From: Hymenobacter elongatus
Lineage (GTDB): Bacteria > Bacteroidota > Bacteroidia > Cytophagales > Hymenobacteraceae
NCBI RefSeq assembly: GCF_004745955.1
Contig: NZ_SRLD01000008.1
Location: 1 to 64,000 of the forward strand
Length of the DNA: 64,000 nucleotides
Reading direction: 5' to 3'
The notes under the pieces are model-generated. The model saw only the letters and a list, made by a program, of their open reading frames with translations. It was not told where the DNA came from and did no database searches. Made by a program: the position numbers and the translations under genes. Positions 33,249 through 42,489 of this stretch are shown piece after piece. How positions within the stretch are numbered: the stretch's first letter is position 1; each line of letters opens with the position of its first letter.

Positions 33249-33683
33249 TTACGCCAATACTACCGCGTGCTGCGGCTGCCGCAATGCTTGCAGGCTGCGG
33301 CGCAAAGCGGCCCCCAGCTGGATATGATGACAGGCTACGTAGGTTCTAAGCAGGTCGCCCTTGTACACGAAAATCTTGGTATCGGGATACCAAGGCACGG
33401 TATCGTTGGGCGGGCAGAAGATGGTGAGCACCAACTCGTAGCCACTGCCGAACGTGAGGCTAAGGGCGGCCCCGTGGTGCTCGTTGTCTTGCCAGCCTCG
33501 TACGCTACGGGGCGCATAGTTCAGCAGCAGCGGCAAGCATTCCTGTAGTTGCGCCTGGGTTATTTGCTGGCAGGAAGTGGACAGCGTGCCAACCAGCAAA
33601 AGCTGCTTTTCAAGCTCGGTTTGAATCTTTTGGTTAAGCCGGTCTAGCTTTCGGACTTTTTTAAACTGTAACAATTTTTTCAT
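33249..33683 (-). CDS. Hypothetical cytoplasmic protein
   Basis: 144 residues from ATG 33683 (a second ATG, two codons earlier at 33689, is possible). It has a basic N-terminal helix (MKKLLQFKKVRKLDRLNQKI) and a compact alpha/beta body (LVLTIFCPPNDTVPWYPDTKIFVYKGDLL). No signal peptide or known domain is recognised. It is convergent with the EamA-like gene. Codon pattern and length support a real gene, but the function is unknown. Confidence 0.5.
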   Translation of the reverse strand: MKKLLQFKKVRKLDRLNQKIQTELEKQLLLVGTLSTSCQQITQAQLQECLPLLLNYAPRSVRGWQDNEHHGAALSLTFGSGYELVLTIFCPPNDTVPWYPDTKIFVYKGDLLRTYVACHHIQLGAALRRSLQALRQPQHAVVLA

Positions 33684-34189
33684 ATTCACCGCAGATGCTG
33701 GTCCAACCCCCTCGCTGAAAACTTCGGCTAGGTAGGTGCCCGTACAAAGGTCGAGCTTTCCTGATTCGTTCCAATGGCCGGATAATTATTAGCGCGATTG
33801 TTGTGGCACACGTCGGTACGCAGCAAACGGTGAGTGTCAGCGGGTGTTTAAAGCCGCGCTTATCCGAAAGCAAGTTTTTGTTTGTGAGTGACTTAAAAAT
33901 ATTTTTTGCGAGTCGGCGCAAGGAAAAAGCTATGTGGCCGGCCCATACGGGCACAACGAATCAGTGTGCGCGCAAGTGCTTTCAAGCCGCTTGGAATAGG
34001 AGTAGCTTCTGAAAATTTTGTTGTGCCCAGTAGTAGTGCTGTTCACTTGCCAAGGGTCTTCTTCGGCACCCTGCCTTGGGTTGGCGAAACAGGTGCAGTT
34101 CAGCGCAGGTAGAAGATCTTGTGGCAGAGCGCGCCACTCAACCCTCTTGTATCGCGAGTTACACTACTTCTAGTATCACTATAGGTGAT
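33684..34189. other. Intergenic, no gene seen
   Basis: About 500 bp of lower GC between divergent genes. Only short, low-quality open frames are present. I see no clear hairpin element, RNA gene or promoter consensus. The stretch may be the remains of lost genes upstream of the frameshifted MFS gene. Confidence 0.4.
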
Positions 34190-35373
34190 ATGCACAATGA
34201 TGGAGAAAGTCAGCGAGTTATGCTTGTGATTTCCTTGTCTTCAGGTCCTGCTAAAGCCACTCATCGGCTGGCTGTGAGTGCCTTGTTTTTTCTGCAGGGC
34301 TTGTGTTTTGCCAGCTGGGCCGCCCGTATTCCAAGCATCCAGCAGAAAATGGGCTTGTCGGATGCGGAGCTGGGGGCGGTGCTATTTGCGCTGCCAGTAG
34401 GGCTGATGCTGTCTTTGCCGTTGTCGGGCTGGCTCGTGGCCACGCAGGGTAGCCGCCGAATTGCGCTTATTGGCGCTCTGTGCTACATTGGTACGCTGAT
34501 CTGCATTGGTTGGGCCCAGAACCTGCCGCAATCGGTGGGCTTTCTATTTCTGTACGGAGTGGCCGGCAACCTGATGAATATTGCAGTAAACACCCAGGCC
34601 GTAGGAGTGGGGGCGCTTACCAACGCTCTATCATGGCCGCGTTTCACGGTGTTTGGAGTTTGGCGGGCTTTACCGGCGCGGCCATCGGCACTGTTATGCT
34701 GGGGCAGGGTTTCGATCCAGTGGCCCATTTCCTGTTGATCGGGGGCGTTGTTTTGCTCGGGCTGCTAGTGTGCTGGCCCTTTACGCTGCGCGAAGACCGA
34801 ACCGCCGAAACCCGCGCCCCCATCTTTGCCCGCCCCGACAAAGCACTGCTCACCCTGGGCATTATTGCCTTCTGCTGCATGGTTTGTGAAGGAGCGATGT
34901 TCGATTGGAGCGGCATTTACTTTAAGAAAGTAGTGCTGGCCCAGGACGCCTGGGTGGGCGCGGGCTACACCGCTTTTATGGGCACCATGGCCGGTAGTCG
35001 CTTCGTGGCCGACCAGATAGTCCACCGGTTTGGAATGAAAAATGTGCTGCGACTCAGTGGAGTACTCACCGCTTCGGGGCTGCTGCTGGCTGTGCTGCTG
35101 CCCGCGCTGCCGATGGCTATTCTGGGATTCCTGCTCGTCGGCTTTGGCGTGTCGTCGGTGGTGCCGTTGGTATACAGCGCGGCGGGGCGGGCGTCTACCA
35201 TGTCGCCGGGCGTGGCGCTGGCGGCCGTCTCTACGGTTGGCTTTCTGGGGTTCCTGATTGGCCCGCAGCTGATTGGGCTGGTAGCGGGCGTGGTGAGTCT
35301 GCGGCTGTCCTTTGCCATTATTGCCATTATGGGCCTGTGCATCACTATTGTAGCCAGCCGCGCTAAGGTGTAG
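34190..35373 (+). pseudogene. Frameshifted MFS transporter (FucP/YbjJ-like)
   Basis: Two overlapping frames together encode one 12-helix MFS protein. The first covers helices 1-4 (LAVSALFFLQGLCFASWAARI, QGSRRIALIGALCYIG, GVAGNLMNIAVNTQAVGVG) and the second continues from RSIMAAFHGVWSLAGFTGAA to the end at 35373. The switch is at a G5 run (34609-34613), where one base lost or gained would join them. The family includes sugar and small-molecule carriers. A sequencing error at the homopolymer is possible; otherwise the gene is inactive. Confidence 0.75.
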
Positions 35374-35404
35374 TACTAGTTGCCGGGCCGGTAGAGTAAG
35401 CCAG

Positions 35405-36168
35405 TAGCTGTACAATCCTAGCGTAAGGTTGGTCGGGTCTTGGTTGAAATTAACGGGGTTTTTCTGCTACTGAGCGCAGACAAATTCGTGTGGAGTGAGG
35501 CCGCAGGCCGCTTGGCGCGGTTATAGGCTAGCAAAAAGGCTTATAAATGTTCGCTTAGCTCCTGCGTCGTTTGGCAATGAAAGAGCTGGGTGGTGGCTTC
35601 TTTGATGGTGCTGTTGATGCGTTCCACTTGGCCGTTGGTCCACGGGTGGGCTAGCTTGGTGAGGCGATGCTCCACACCCGTACTCACAACAGATGCGGTC
35701 AAAGCGGTGCCCGCCCGGCAGGAACTGATGCGCTTGCGGGGTGAACTGCACCCCGTTGTCAGTCAGAACGGTAGATACTAGACTTGTTCCTGAATTAGGA
35801 ACCGATGCTAACATTCGGCTGTCATGCTCATCTGACGTCCGCTTGTCGAAGCATCTCTACCGCCATGTTAAGTAGTATTGCGGTAGAGATGCTTCGACAA
35901 GCTCAGCATGACGTTCTTTTTTCGTTTCGCTTTATTCAGGAACAACTCTACTTTATAAGGCAGCCTGTTGAGTACACGGCGCAGGAATTCGGCGGCGACC
36001 ACGCGCTTGGCACAGGAATACAGCTCGGCGAAGGCCACCTTGCTCGTGCGGTCGATGGCCACAAAAATGCGTTTCAAGCATTTGGGCGGTACTGGCGGCC
36101 CTCTTCCGTCTGGACCTCAGCAATATCGACGGGCAGGTAGCCAATGGGGGAGTCCTTCTAAAATTCAA
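35405..36168 (-). pseudogene. IS481-family transposase remnant, interrupted by a MITE
   Basis: Reading leftward, the integrase core is recognisable: DSPIGYLPVDIAEVQTEEG, IFVAIDRTSKVAFAEL, AAEFLRRVLNRLPYKV, then the MITE (35779-35950). After it come STVLTDNGVQFT, HRFDRICCEYG and, with frameshifts and stops, HPWTNGQVERINSTIKEATT, GLTPHEFVCAQ and NLTLGLYS. The N-terminal HTH is missing. Removing the MITE and one TA rejoins PYKV and VSTVLTDNG in frame. Confidence 0.85.
35779..35950 (+). mobile_element. MITE, family 1, copy A (TA-flanked, hairpin core)
   Basis: A 168-bp element between TA dinucleotides (35779-35780, 35949-35950). The terminal repeats read GACTTGTTCCTGAAT on the left and GAGTTGTTCCTGAATAAAGC complemented on the right. 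The interior is a hairpin, GTCATGCTCATCTG...CGAAGCATCTCTACCGC with its near-complement ending GCTCAGCATGAC. It lies inside an IS481 transposase gene and is an inverted relative of the copy at 61264-61433. TA target duplication points to mobilisation by an IS630/Tc1-type transposase. Confidence 0.88.
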
Positions 36169-36180
36169 TAAACCAGTGGT

Positions 36181-36771
36181 TTACTTAGTACGCGCCAGGG
36201 TGGTCAAATCCAGCTTCTCCAACTCCTCCCATACGCGATGCACGGGCAGGCCCATCACGTTAAAGTAAGAGCCTTCCAACTTGGTTACGGCCACCATGCC
36301 AATCCAATCCTGTGCGCCGTATGCTCCCGCCTTGTCCATGGGTAGATAGGTACGCACGTAAAACTTAATTTCTGCGGCGGAGAGGGCCCGGAAATACACG
36401 CGGGTCTGGTCGGAGAAAACCGTGCGCCGTCCGTCGCCGCCCAGCAGGCACACGCCGGTATACACGTCGTGGGCGCGGCCCTGCAAGCGGGTGAGCATGG
36501 CTACGGCTTCGGCCGCGTCGGCAGGTTTGTTGAGCACGTCATCGTCGAGGCACACGATGGTATCGGCCGTCAGCACCACTTCGTCGGGGGCCAGGTCGGC
36601 CCGGTAGGCGTCGGCCTTGTGCGCGGCCAGGTATTCGGCCACTTCGGCCCGGTGCAGGTGGGGCGGGTAGCTTTCGTCTACTTCCCGCAGGCGCACTTCG
36701 TAGGGTAGTCCCAGGTCGGTGAGCAGCTGCCGGCGGCGCGGCGAGTTAGAGGCCAGAATTAAACGGGGCAT
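36181..36771 (-). CDS. maf: Maf-family nucleotide pyrophosphatase
   Basis: Maf proteins hydrolyse (d)TTP, UTP and modified nucleotides to monophosphates, cleansing the nucleotide pool. The 196-residue protein from ATG 36771 shows LILASNSPRRRQLLTDLG (residues 4-21), EVRLREVDESYP, VVLTADTIVCLDDDVLNKP with the catalytic Asp, HDVYTGVCLLG, and DKAGAYGAQDWIG. The 5' end overlaps the DUF1015 gene by 26 bp, so the two are probably co-transcribed. Confidence 0.94.
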   Translation of the reverse strand: MPRLILASNSPRRRQLLTDLGLPYEVRLREVDESYPPHLHRAEVAEYLAAHKADAYRADLAPDEVVLTADTIVCLDDDVLNKPADAAEAVAMLTRLQGRAHDVYTGVCLLGGDGRRTVFSDQTRVYFRALSAAEIKFYVRTYLPMDKAGAYGAQDWIGMVAVTKLEGSYFNVMGLPVHRVWEELEKLDLTTLARTK

Positions 36772-38068
36772 AGAAAGAATTGTCGTGTTCAGCGTCGCCG
36801 ATGGAGGTGAAAAGGAATCCACCGATAGTTTTGGGGTAGAAAAACGTGGATTTGGGCGGCATTACGGCCCCCGAGTGGCATACGCGCTCCACTTCTTCCA
36901 TCGTTACTTCATTCACGATAAGGGCGGCGCGGGCCTCCTGGCGGTCTACGCGGGTGAGGCACTCGGAGAAAGTACGCACGTACGCAACCCCCGGCCACGT
37001 CCGCTGCGCATCGGGGCCAATGATGCCCAACGCCTTTTCCAGCACGAAGAAATGGAGCACCGTGAGGTCCAGGGCCTTTACTTCGGATGTCGTATCCCAG
37101 TCGAGCTGCTCGTGGGCGGCGGGCCGCAGGCGCAGCTTGTAGGCCTGCCCCCCGATATACAGACCAAACGCCCATTGCTTACCCGCAATCAACTCGGGCA
37201 AACCGTAGGCATCCTCCTGCGGCAGCACGGTGAAATACGGCTCCAGCCGGGCCAGAAACTCCGCATCCGTGAGGGCGCCGGGCAGCTCCAGCAACAGCCG
37301 GTGGGTGGGCAGAATGCGCAAATCGTCGGCGGCCGCGTTTGTGAGGTACATCAGGTGGAAGTTCCACGGCTCGCGGCCCGTATGCTGCGGGTCGGCGGCC
37401 ATTCGGGCCTGGCGGTAGGCCAGCGAGCCTTCGTAGCGGTGGTGCCCATCGGCCAGAATAACCTGCCGCTCAGCCAGTACCGCCCGAAACCGCTCGATGA
37501 CGGCCGCGTCCTGAATAACGGCCAGCACGTCGCGCGCGCCCTGGTAGTCTTCCTCCGTCTGGTACAGCGGATCCGCAATGGCCTCGTCCAGGTAGCGTTC
37601 CAGCTCGAAGTCTTCGTCGCGGTAGAGGCCGTGGGTGGCGCTGCTCTGAAACTGGGTGCGGGCCAGCAGCTCGGCGCGGTCATTGACGGCGGCGGGCAGG
37701 GTGTTCTCGTGGCGCAGCACCACGTTATCGGCCCAGGCGGCGGCCCTGATGTGGCACATGAAGCCCTTGCGGCAATACTCGTGGTGGCTGCCCGGGAGTC
37801 GGAAATACTGATAGTACACGTAAATGCCCGGCATTTCATCCTGGCGCAGCACGCCAGTCTGTTGCCACTCTGCCAGGCGCTGCCCGGCCTCGCCGGCCGG
37901 GTCGGTGCCCCGGGGTACCGAGAGGTGAATGCTGTTCAGGGGGTTGCGGTACAATGCCTCACGCTGCTTGGCCGACACCACGTCGAAGAGCGGAGAAACA
38001 TAATCGTCGATGTTGGCACTCAGCATGGCGTTGTAGCGCCAGCCGCGGACGGGTTGAATTTCGGCCAA
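36746..38068 (-). CDS. DUF1015 family protein
   Basis: The 440-residue protein starts at TTG 38068 (MAEIQPVRGWRYN). It carries the DUF1015 signature segments: DDYVSPLFDVVSAKQREALY, NPLNSIHLSVPRG, QVILADGHHRYEGSLAYRQA, the glycine-poor NAAADDLRILPTHRLL, and near the C-terminus AVMPPKSTFFYPKTIGGFLF. The DGHHRY motif is the most conserved of the family, whose biochemical role is unsettled (a kinase-like or amidotransferase-linked function has been suggested). No signal peptide. It is upstream of and overlapping maf. Confidence 0.88.
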   Translation of the reverse strand: MAEIQPVRGWRYNAMLSANIDDYVSPLFDVVSAKQREALYRNPLNSIHLSVPRGTDPAGEAGQRLAEWQQTGVLRQDEMPGIYVYYQYFRLPGSHHEYCRKGFMCHIRAAAWADNVVLRHENTLPAAVNDRAELLARTQFQSSATHGLYRDEDFELERYLDEAIADPLYQTEEDYQGARDVLAVIQDAAVIERFRAVLAERQVILADGHHRYEGSLAYRQARMAADPQHTGREPWNFHLMYLTNAAADDLRILPTHRLLLELPGALTDAEFLARLEPYFTVLPQEDAYGLPELIAGKQWAFGLYIGGQAYKLRLRPAAHEQLDWDTTSEVKALDLTVLHFFVLEKALGIIGPDAQRTWPGVAYVRTFSECLTRVDRQEARAALIVNEVTMEEVERVCHSGAVMPPKSTFFYPKTIGGFLFTSIGDAEHDNSFYAPFNSGL

Positions 38069-38229
38069 GGAAGAAAGAAATTAGGAAGTAAGAGCAGGTA
38101 GTAAGAAGTAAGAAGTAGGGGGTAAGCTGCCATACCATAGCCGGGCAAGCAGAGTCTCTGCCCGGACAAGTCTTATGTCTATAGGCCCATTTCTACTTCC
38201 TACTTCTTAAGTCTCAGTCGCGCGAAGCG
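38069..38229. repeat. Short direct/inverted repeats of AAGTAAGAAGTAGG type
   Basis: The segment contains tandem copies of AGAAGTA (38098-38118) and an inverted form CTACTTCCTACTTCTTAAG (38191-38213), giving an imperfect hairpin between the pdxH stop and the DUF1015 start. Function unknown; it could terminate transcription. Confidence 0.5.
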
Positions 38230-38880
38230 CTACGGGGCCAGCCGGGCTAGCGTCCAGCTTTCCCCCTGGCGCTCGTACACGATTCGGTCGTGGAGGCGGG
38301 ACGGGCGGCCCTGCCAGAACTCCACGCGGTGGGGCCGCACAATGAAGCCACCCCAGTGCTCGGGGCGCGGCAGCGGGTCTTGGCCGGCAAAGCGTTGCTC
38401 TACTTGCCGTTCCTGCGCTTCCAGCTCTTCCCGGCTGCCGATAGCCTGACTTTGGGGCGAGGCCCAGGCCCCTACCTGGCTGCTGCGCGGCCGGCTCTGA
38501 AAATAAGCATCCGACAAGGCTGCCGGGGCTTTTTCTACCCGGCCTTCTACGCGCACCTGCCGCTCGAGGCCGGGCCAGAAAAAGGTGAGGGCGGCCACAG
38601 GTCGCGCGGCCAGATCCTGCCCTTTGCGGCTGTCGTAGTTCGTGTAAAACAGAAAGCCCGCGTCGTCGGGTAAGCCTTTGAGCAGCACCACCCGCGCCGA
38701 GGGGTGACCGGCCGCATCGACCGTCGAAATCGTCATGGCCGTGGGCTCGTCGAGGTGGGCGCTGAGGGCTTCGTCGAGCCACTGCCGAAACTGGAGCACG
38801 GCGTCGGCCTGCACATCGGCTTCCGACAGGGTGCGTTGCGCGTAGGTCTGGCGCAGGTCGGCTAGTTGTTGATCCGTCAT
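38230..38880 (-). CDS. pdxH: Pyridoxamine 5'-phosphate oxidase
   Basis: This FMN enzyme oxidises pyridoxine or pyridoxamine 5'-phosphate to pyridoxal 5'-phosphate. The length of 216 residues is typical. Motifs: FMN contacts in SARVVLLKGLPDDAGFLFYTNYDSRKG and ALTFFWPGLERQVRVEGRVEK, FQSRPRSSQVGAWASPQSQ, and the C-terminal substrate/dimer motif RPEHWGGFIVRP followed by VEFWQGRPSRLHDRIVYER. Monocistronic in appearance; the protein is cytoplasmic and dimeric by family. Confidence 0.96.
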   Translation of the reverse strand: MTDQQLADLRQTYAQRTLSEADVQADAVLQFRQWLDEALSAHLDEPTAMTISTVDAAGHPSARVVLLKGLPDDAGFLFYTNYDSRKGQDLAARPVAALTFFWPGLERQVRVEGRVEKAPAALSDAYFQSRPRSSQVGAWASPQSQAIGSREELEAQERQVEQRFAGQDPLPRPEHWGGFIVRPHRVEFWQGRPSRLHDRIVYERQGESWTLARLAP

Positions 38881-39119
38881 GTGTGTAAAAACCTCAAACC
38901 AGATACTTGTGGTGGCTTTGGTGCCGCAAGGTAGTACATTGACCGTCCCCTTGGGAACCTAGCAGTGCCTGGTTCGCGTAAGAATAAAAGTGAAAACCTG
39001 CCGCTAGCTTGTACAACTTGCCCGACTGTTTGTTCAACTTGGGCCGAGCCGCTAGTACGTGGTCCAACAGGCTTCGCCAGTGGCTTTCCGTGTAGTGCTC
39101 ACCCATCAATGTCATTCCC

Positions 39120-39686
39120 ATGCCCCGGCTACGCGACAGCAGCTTATTGATTTCCCAGCCCTTTCTGGGCGACCCGAATTTCGAGCGTGCGGTAGTGCTG
39201 ATCTGTCGTCATTCGGAGGAGGAAGGCTCCTTCGGGCTGGTGCTCAACCGCCCCTCCACTCTGCATTTCGGCGACGTGCTGGAACTGCCCGGCGGGGATG
39301 CCTCGCCCGCCGCCCGCTTGCCGCTCGGCCTTGGCGGCCCCGTGCACCCCGATACCTTACACTACCTGCATCACCGCGCCGATATTCCCAAAGCCGTCAG
39401 TCTGGGGCAGGGTATCTATTGGGGCGGCGACTTCAAAATCTTTTTGGGCCTGCTGACGAGTGGTGAGCTGCAAGCTGCCGACGTGCGCTTGTACGTCGGC
39501 TATTCTGGCTGGACGGCCGGCCAACTGGAGGAGGAAGTGAAGGAAAATGTTTGGATAGTGCACCCCAATGCTGCCGGGAAAGTATTTACTTTGGATACTG
39601 ATGCCTTCTGGCAAGCCATTTTGCGGGAAAAAGGCGGCCGCTTCCGGGTTCTGTCCAACTATCCACTCGACCCCCGCCTCAACTAG
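39120..39686 (+). CDS. yqgE: YqgE/AlgH family protein
   Basis: 188 residues. The family motifs are complete: LLISQPFLGDPNFERAVVLICRH at the N-terminus, GSFGLVLNRPS, LPLGLGGPVHPDTLHYLH, then RLYVGYSGWTAGQLEEEV and WIVHPN. Members are widespread cytoplasmic proteins of unresolved biochemical role, once named as regulators of alginate synthesis. The DUF349 gene follows 66 bp later on the same strand. Confidence 0.93.
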   Translation: MPRLRDSSLLISQPFLGDPNFERAVVLICRHSEEEGSFGLVLNRPSTLHFGDVLELPGGDASPAARLPLGLGGPVHPDTLHYLHHRADIPKAVSLGQGIYWGGDFKIFLGLLTSGELQAADVRLYVGYSGWTAGQLEEEVKENVWIVHPNAAGKVFTLDTDAFWQAILREKGGRFRVLSNYPLDPRLN

Positions 39687-39752
39687 CTTTTGCTTTCTTC
39701 GCTGCCGGACCACCCTTTCTTAGCCCCGTGTCCGGCCTTTTCCTTTGACCTT

Positions 39753-42191
39753 ATGTTACCTGAAAACGAGAATCCCGCCCCCAACAGCTCCGACGCTGCT
39801 TCGGAGTCGCCGATGAGCATTCTGGAGCGCCGGCTGGCCGAAATCCAGTCCAAGCAAACCTCGGACGCCGACACTACTGCCACGTCAGAGGCAGCTTCTA
39901 CCACTGCTGAAGAACTAACCGAGCGGCCCGCACAAGGCACTCCACCCGTAGCTGATGCTTCGGCGGGGGCCGGCACCGCCGAGCCTACTGCCGCTACTAC
40001 TGAGGGAGCCGCTGAAGCCGCCGCGCCACTTTCCGCCGCCGAAGCCCCGGCTATTTCCGATTCGCTGGCTCGCGCTGAGGACCACTACGGCCACGCCAAC
40101 CCCGGCGTCCAATCGGCGGAAGCCGCCCAGTCCGAAGCCGCCGTTGGCTCAGCGGCAGAACCCGCGCCCGCGCCTGCCGTCGGCTCCTTGCCCGCAAGTA
40201 TCGAAGCTACTGCTGGCTCAACGCCGGAAGATGCCGCCGTTGGGCCTACGCCCTCACAGCCGGAAACAGCCGATTCGGCGCCGGTAACGGCCGTGAATGA
40301 GCCGGTAGTAGTGCTGGCTACCGCCGCCGATATTGAGGATGCTCCGGCGGCAGTGGCGGCATTGCCAACTTCGGCCAACGACACGGCCGCCGAAGCAGCA
40401 GAGGCCGCCGCGCACAGCCACGCGGCCCCCGAAGAGGAAGAAGAGTACGTGCCGGAAGTTGCAGGACCCGATTTCTCAACACTGGACCTGCCCGCTCAGG
40501 CTTCTCACCTGCTGGCCTTGCTGCGTCGCCCCGATGCGCGCCAGAATCGCAAACAGATTTTTGACCTTCATCGGCACTACGAAACCAGCATTGCCGCCGA
40601 CCGCACCGCAGCCCGGCAGCGCTTTACTGAAGGCGGCAGCGAAGCCGATGACTTTGCTTACAGCGGCCCGGAAGGACACGCAGACTTAAGCAAGGCGCTG
40701 CAGGACTTCCGTGACAGCCGAGCCCGTGATGCCCGCGCCGAAGATGAGCAGCGCGCCAAAAATCTGGCCCACAAGCAATACCTGCTCTCGCAATTGCGGC
40801 AGCTGGTCGAATCGGCTGAAACCAAGGACAGCTCGGTGCGCATCAAAGCCCTGCAAAACGACTGGAAAGCTACCGGGGCCGTGCCGCAGAAGGAGGCCCA
40901 GGAAATCTGGAACAGCTACCACGCCCTGCTCGATATTTACTATAACAACCGCGGCCTGTTCTTCGAGATGAAAGAGCTGGACCGGCGGCGCAACCTGGAA
41001 GCCAAGGAAGCGCTGATCGTGCGCGCTGAGGCGCTGGTGCAGCAGCCCAGCATCAACAAGGCCCTGCAGGAGCTGCGCCAGCTGCACGAGGAGTGGAAGC
41101 ATATCGGGCCGGTTTCCAATGAGCAGCGCGATGCTATCTGGAACCGGTTTCTGCAGGCTTCCGAGAAAGTACACGACCGGAAAAAGGAATTCCTAAACGT
41201 GCGCTCCACCCAGGAAAACGCGAATCTGACGCGCAAAACGGCGCTGATGGAACAGATCAAGAGCTTTGCTGAATTCCAGACGGAGCGGGTGAACGAGTGG
41301 CGCGCCAAAACCGATGAGCTGCAAAAGCTGAAAGAGGAATGGGATGGTGCCGGCCTGGTGCCCCGCGACAAAGCCGAACAGCTCAATAAGCAGTTCTGGG
41401 GTGCTTACAAGGGATTTTTCCAGCGCAAGAATCAGTTCTTCAAGTCGCTGGACGAGGAGAAAAATACCAACCTGCAACGCAAGCTGGAGCTTTGCGACCA
41501 GGCGGAAGCAGCGTTGCAAAACCCAAACTGGGAGGAAGGCCGCGAAATAGTAATCCGGCTGCAGAAGGAGTGGAAGCTTGTGGGCCGCGTGCCCGAGAAG
41601 CAGTCCGACAAAGTTTGGAACCGCTTCCGTACGGCCTGCGACTCTTTCTTCGAGCGCAAGAACGAGGAAGCCAAGCAGCGGGTGCAGCAGGCCCAGCAGG
41701 TGTCGCAGGAGCAGGCCACCCGCCTCGACCATATCGCCGAAGCCGTAACGGCCCTTTCGGCCGATGCCCCCGGCACGCTGGAGGGATTCCGCCAGCACGT
41801 GGAGGAGTGGCGGGCCTTCGATGGCTCGACCACCGGGCCGCGCGGGTCTGCTGAGCGGGCCGAGGAGAAATTTCAGGCCTTGATGAGCAAGTATCTGGAT
41901 GCGGTACCGGGCATTTCGTATGCCGAGCGCACCGATATGCTATTCCAACTCCAGGTGGAACGCCTCAAATCGAATCCCGATTCGCAGCAGGTACTATACC
42001 GCAAGGAGCAGGGCTTGCGCCGGGATATTAACGAGCTGGAAAACGACATCGCGACCTTACAGACTAACCTTGAGTTCTTTGCGCGCTCCAAGAATGCCAA
42101 CCAACTGCGCGAGGAGTACCAGGGGCGCATCGAGGAAGCGAAGGCTCGCATCGAGGGACTAAAAAAACAGTTGAAAATTATTCGCTCATAG
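39753..42191 (+). CDS. Large coiled-coil protein with repeated DUF349 domains
   Basis: The 812-residue protein starts at ATG 39753. Residues 1-250 are low-complexity, rich in Ala, Glu, Pro and Ser and probably disordered. From about 340 onward, DUF349 units of ~70 residues repeat: LQNDWKATGAVPQKEAQEIW, LHEEWKHIGPVSNEQRDAIW, LKEEWDGAGLVPRDKAEQL, LQKEWKLVGRVPEKQSDKVW. Each carries the W-x(5)-G-x-V/L-P core. A C-terminal coiled coil ends EARIEGLKKQLKIIRS. Function is not established; the repeated helical hairpins suggest a scaffold. The tRNA-Thr gene follows 42 bp later. Confidence 0.88.
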   Translation: MLPENENPAPNSSDAASESPMSILERRLAEIQSKQTSDADTTATSEAASTTAEELTERPAQGTPPVADASAGAGTAEPTAATTEGAAEAAAPLSAAEAPAISDSLARAEDHYGHANPGVQSAEAAQSEAAVGSAAEPAPAPAVGSLPASIEATAGSTPEDAAVGPTPSQPETADSAPVTAVNEPVVVLATAADIEDAPAAVAALPTSANDTAAEAAEAAAHSHAAPEEEEEYVPEVAGPDFSTLDLPAQASHLLALLRRPDARQNRKQIFDLHRHYETSIAADRTAARQRFTEGGSEADDFAYSGPEGHADLSKALQDFRDSRARDARAEDEQRAKNLAHKQYLLSQLRQLVESAETKDSSVRIKALQNDWKATGAVPQKEAQEIWNSYHALLDIYYNNRGLFFEMKELDRRRNLEAKEALIVRAEALVQQPSINKALQELRQLHEEWKHIGPVSNEQRDAIWNRFLQASEKVHDRKKEFLNVRSTQENANLTRKTALMEQIKSFAEFQTERVNEWRAKTDELQKLKEEWDGAGLVPRDKAEQLNKQFWGAYKGFFQRKNQFFKSLDEEKNTNLQRKLELCDQAEAALQNPNWEEGREIVIRLQKEWKLVGRVPEKQSDKVWNRFRTACDSFFERKNEEAKQRVQQAQQVSQEQATRLDHIAEAVTALSADAPGTLEGFRQHVEEWRAFDGSTTGPRGSAERAEEKFQALMSKYLDAVPGISYAERTDMLFQLQVERLKSNPDSQQVLYRKEQGLRRDINELENDIATLQTNLEFFARSKNANQLREEYQGRIEEAKARIEGLKKQLKIIRS

Positions 42192-42192
42192 T

Positions 42193-42222
42193 TTGGGAAT
42201 TGTGGTGGAAGCACTAGTTTTG
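42193..42222 (+). promoter_or_regulatory. tRNA-Thr promoter
   Basis: TTG (42193-42195), a 19-bp spacer and TAGTTTTG (42215-42222) match the Bacteroidota consensus exactly. The tRNA 5' end is 12 bp after the -7 box. Confidence 0.75.
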
Positions 42223-42233
42223 CACCACAATTC

Positions 42234-42306
<73 letters not shown>

Positions 42307-42317
42307 CTGATAGCCAA

Positions 42318-42352
42318 CAATAGCCACCCACATCGGGTGGCTATTGCTGTTT
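42318..42352 (+). terminator. Terminator after tRNA-Thr
   Basis: CAATAGCCACCC (42318-42329) pairs with GGGTGGCTATTG (42335-42346), then CTGTTTT. Starts 12 bp downstream of the tRNA. Confidence 0.8.
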
Positions 42353-42489
42353 TAAGCCATTCCAGGCGCATTCCTGTTTCGCTGGCTAGTACTCATCTCA
42401 GATCAACTCTGCCTATTGCACTGCCCAGACATGACTGAGCACCTCGCGGTCCATGTTCAGGCTAGCTCCACCGCTACTATCGACACTAC

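Noticed and set aside
36846-37142. Alternative small plus-strand gene near the DUF1015 C-terminus
   Set aside because: Shadow frame with no start context or homology, fully inside DUF1015.
36719-38101. 460-residue plus-strand frame over DUF1015 and maf
   Set aside because: Overlaps two well-supported minus-strand genes; no motif of its own.
38894-39121. 75-residue minus-strand frame between pdxH and yqgE
   Set aside because: No recognisable domain, overlaps the yqgE start region, and codon use is atypical; possible but not supportable.
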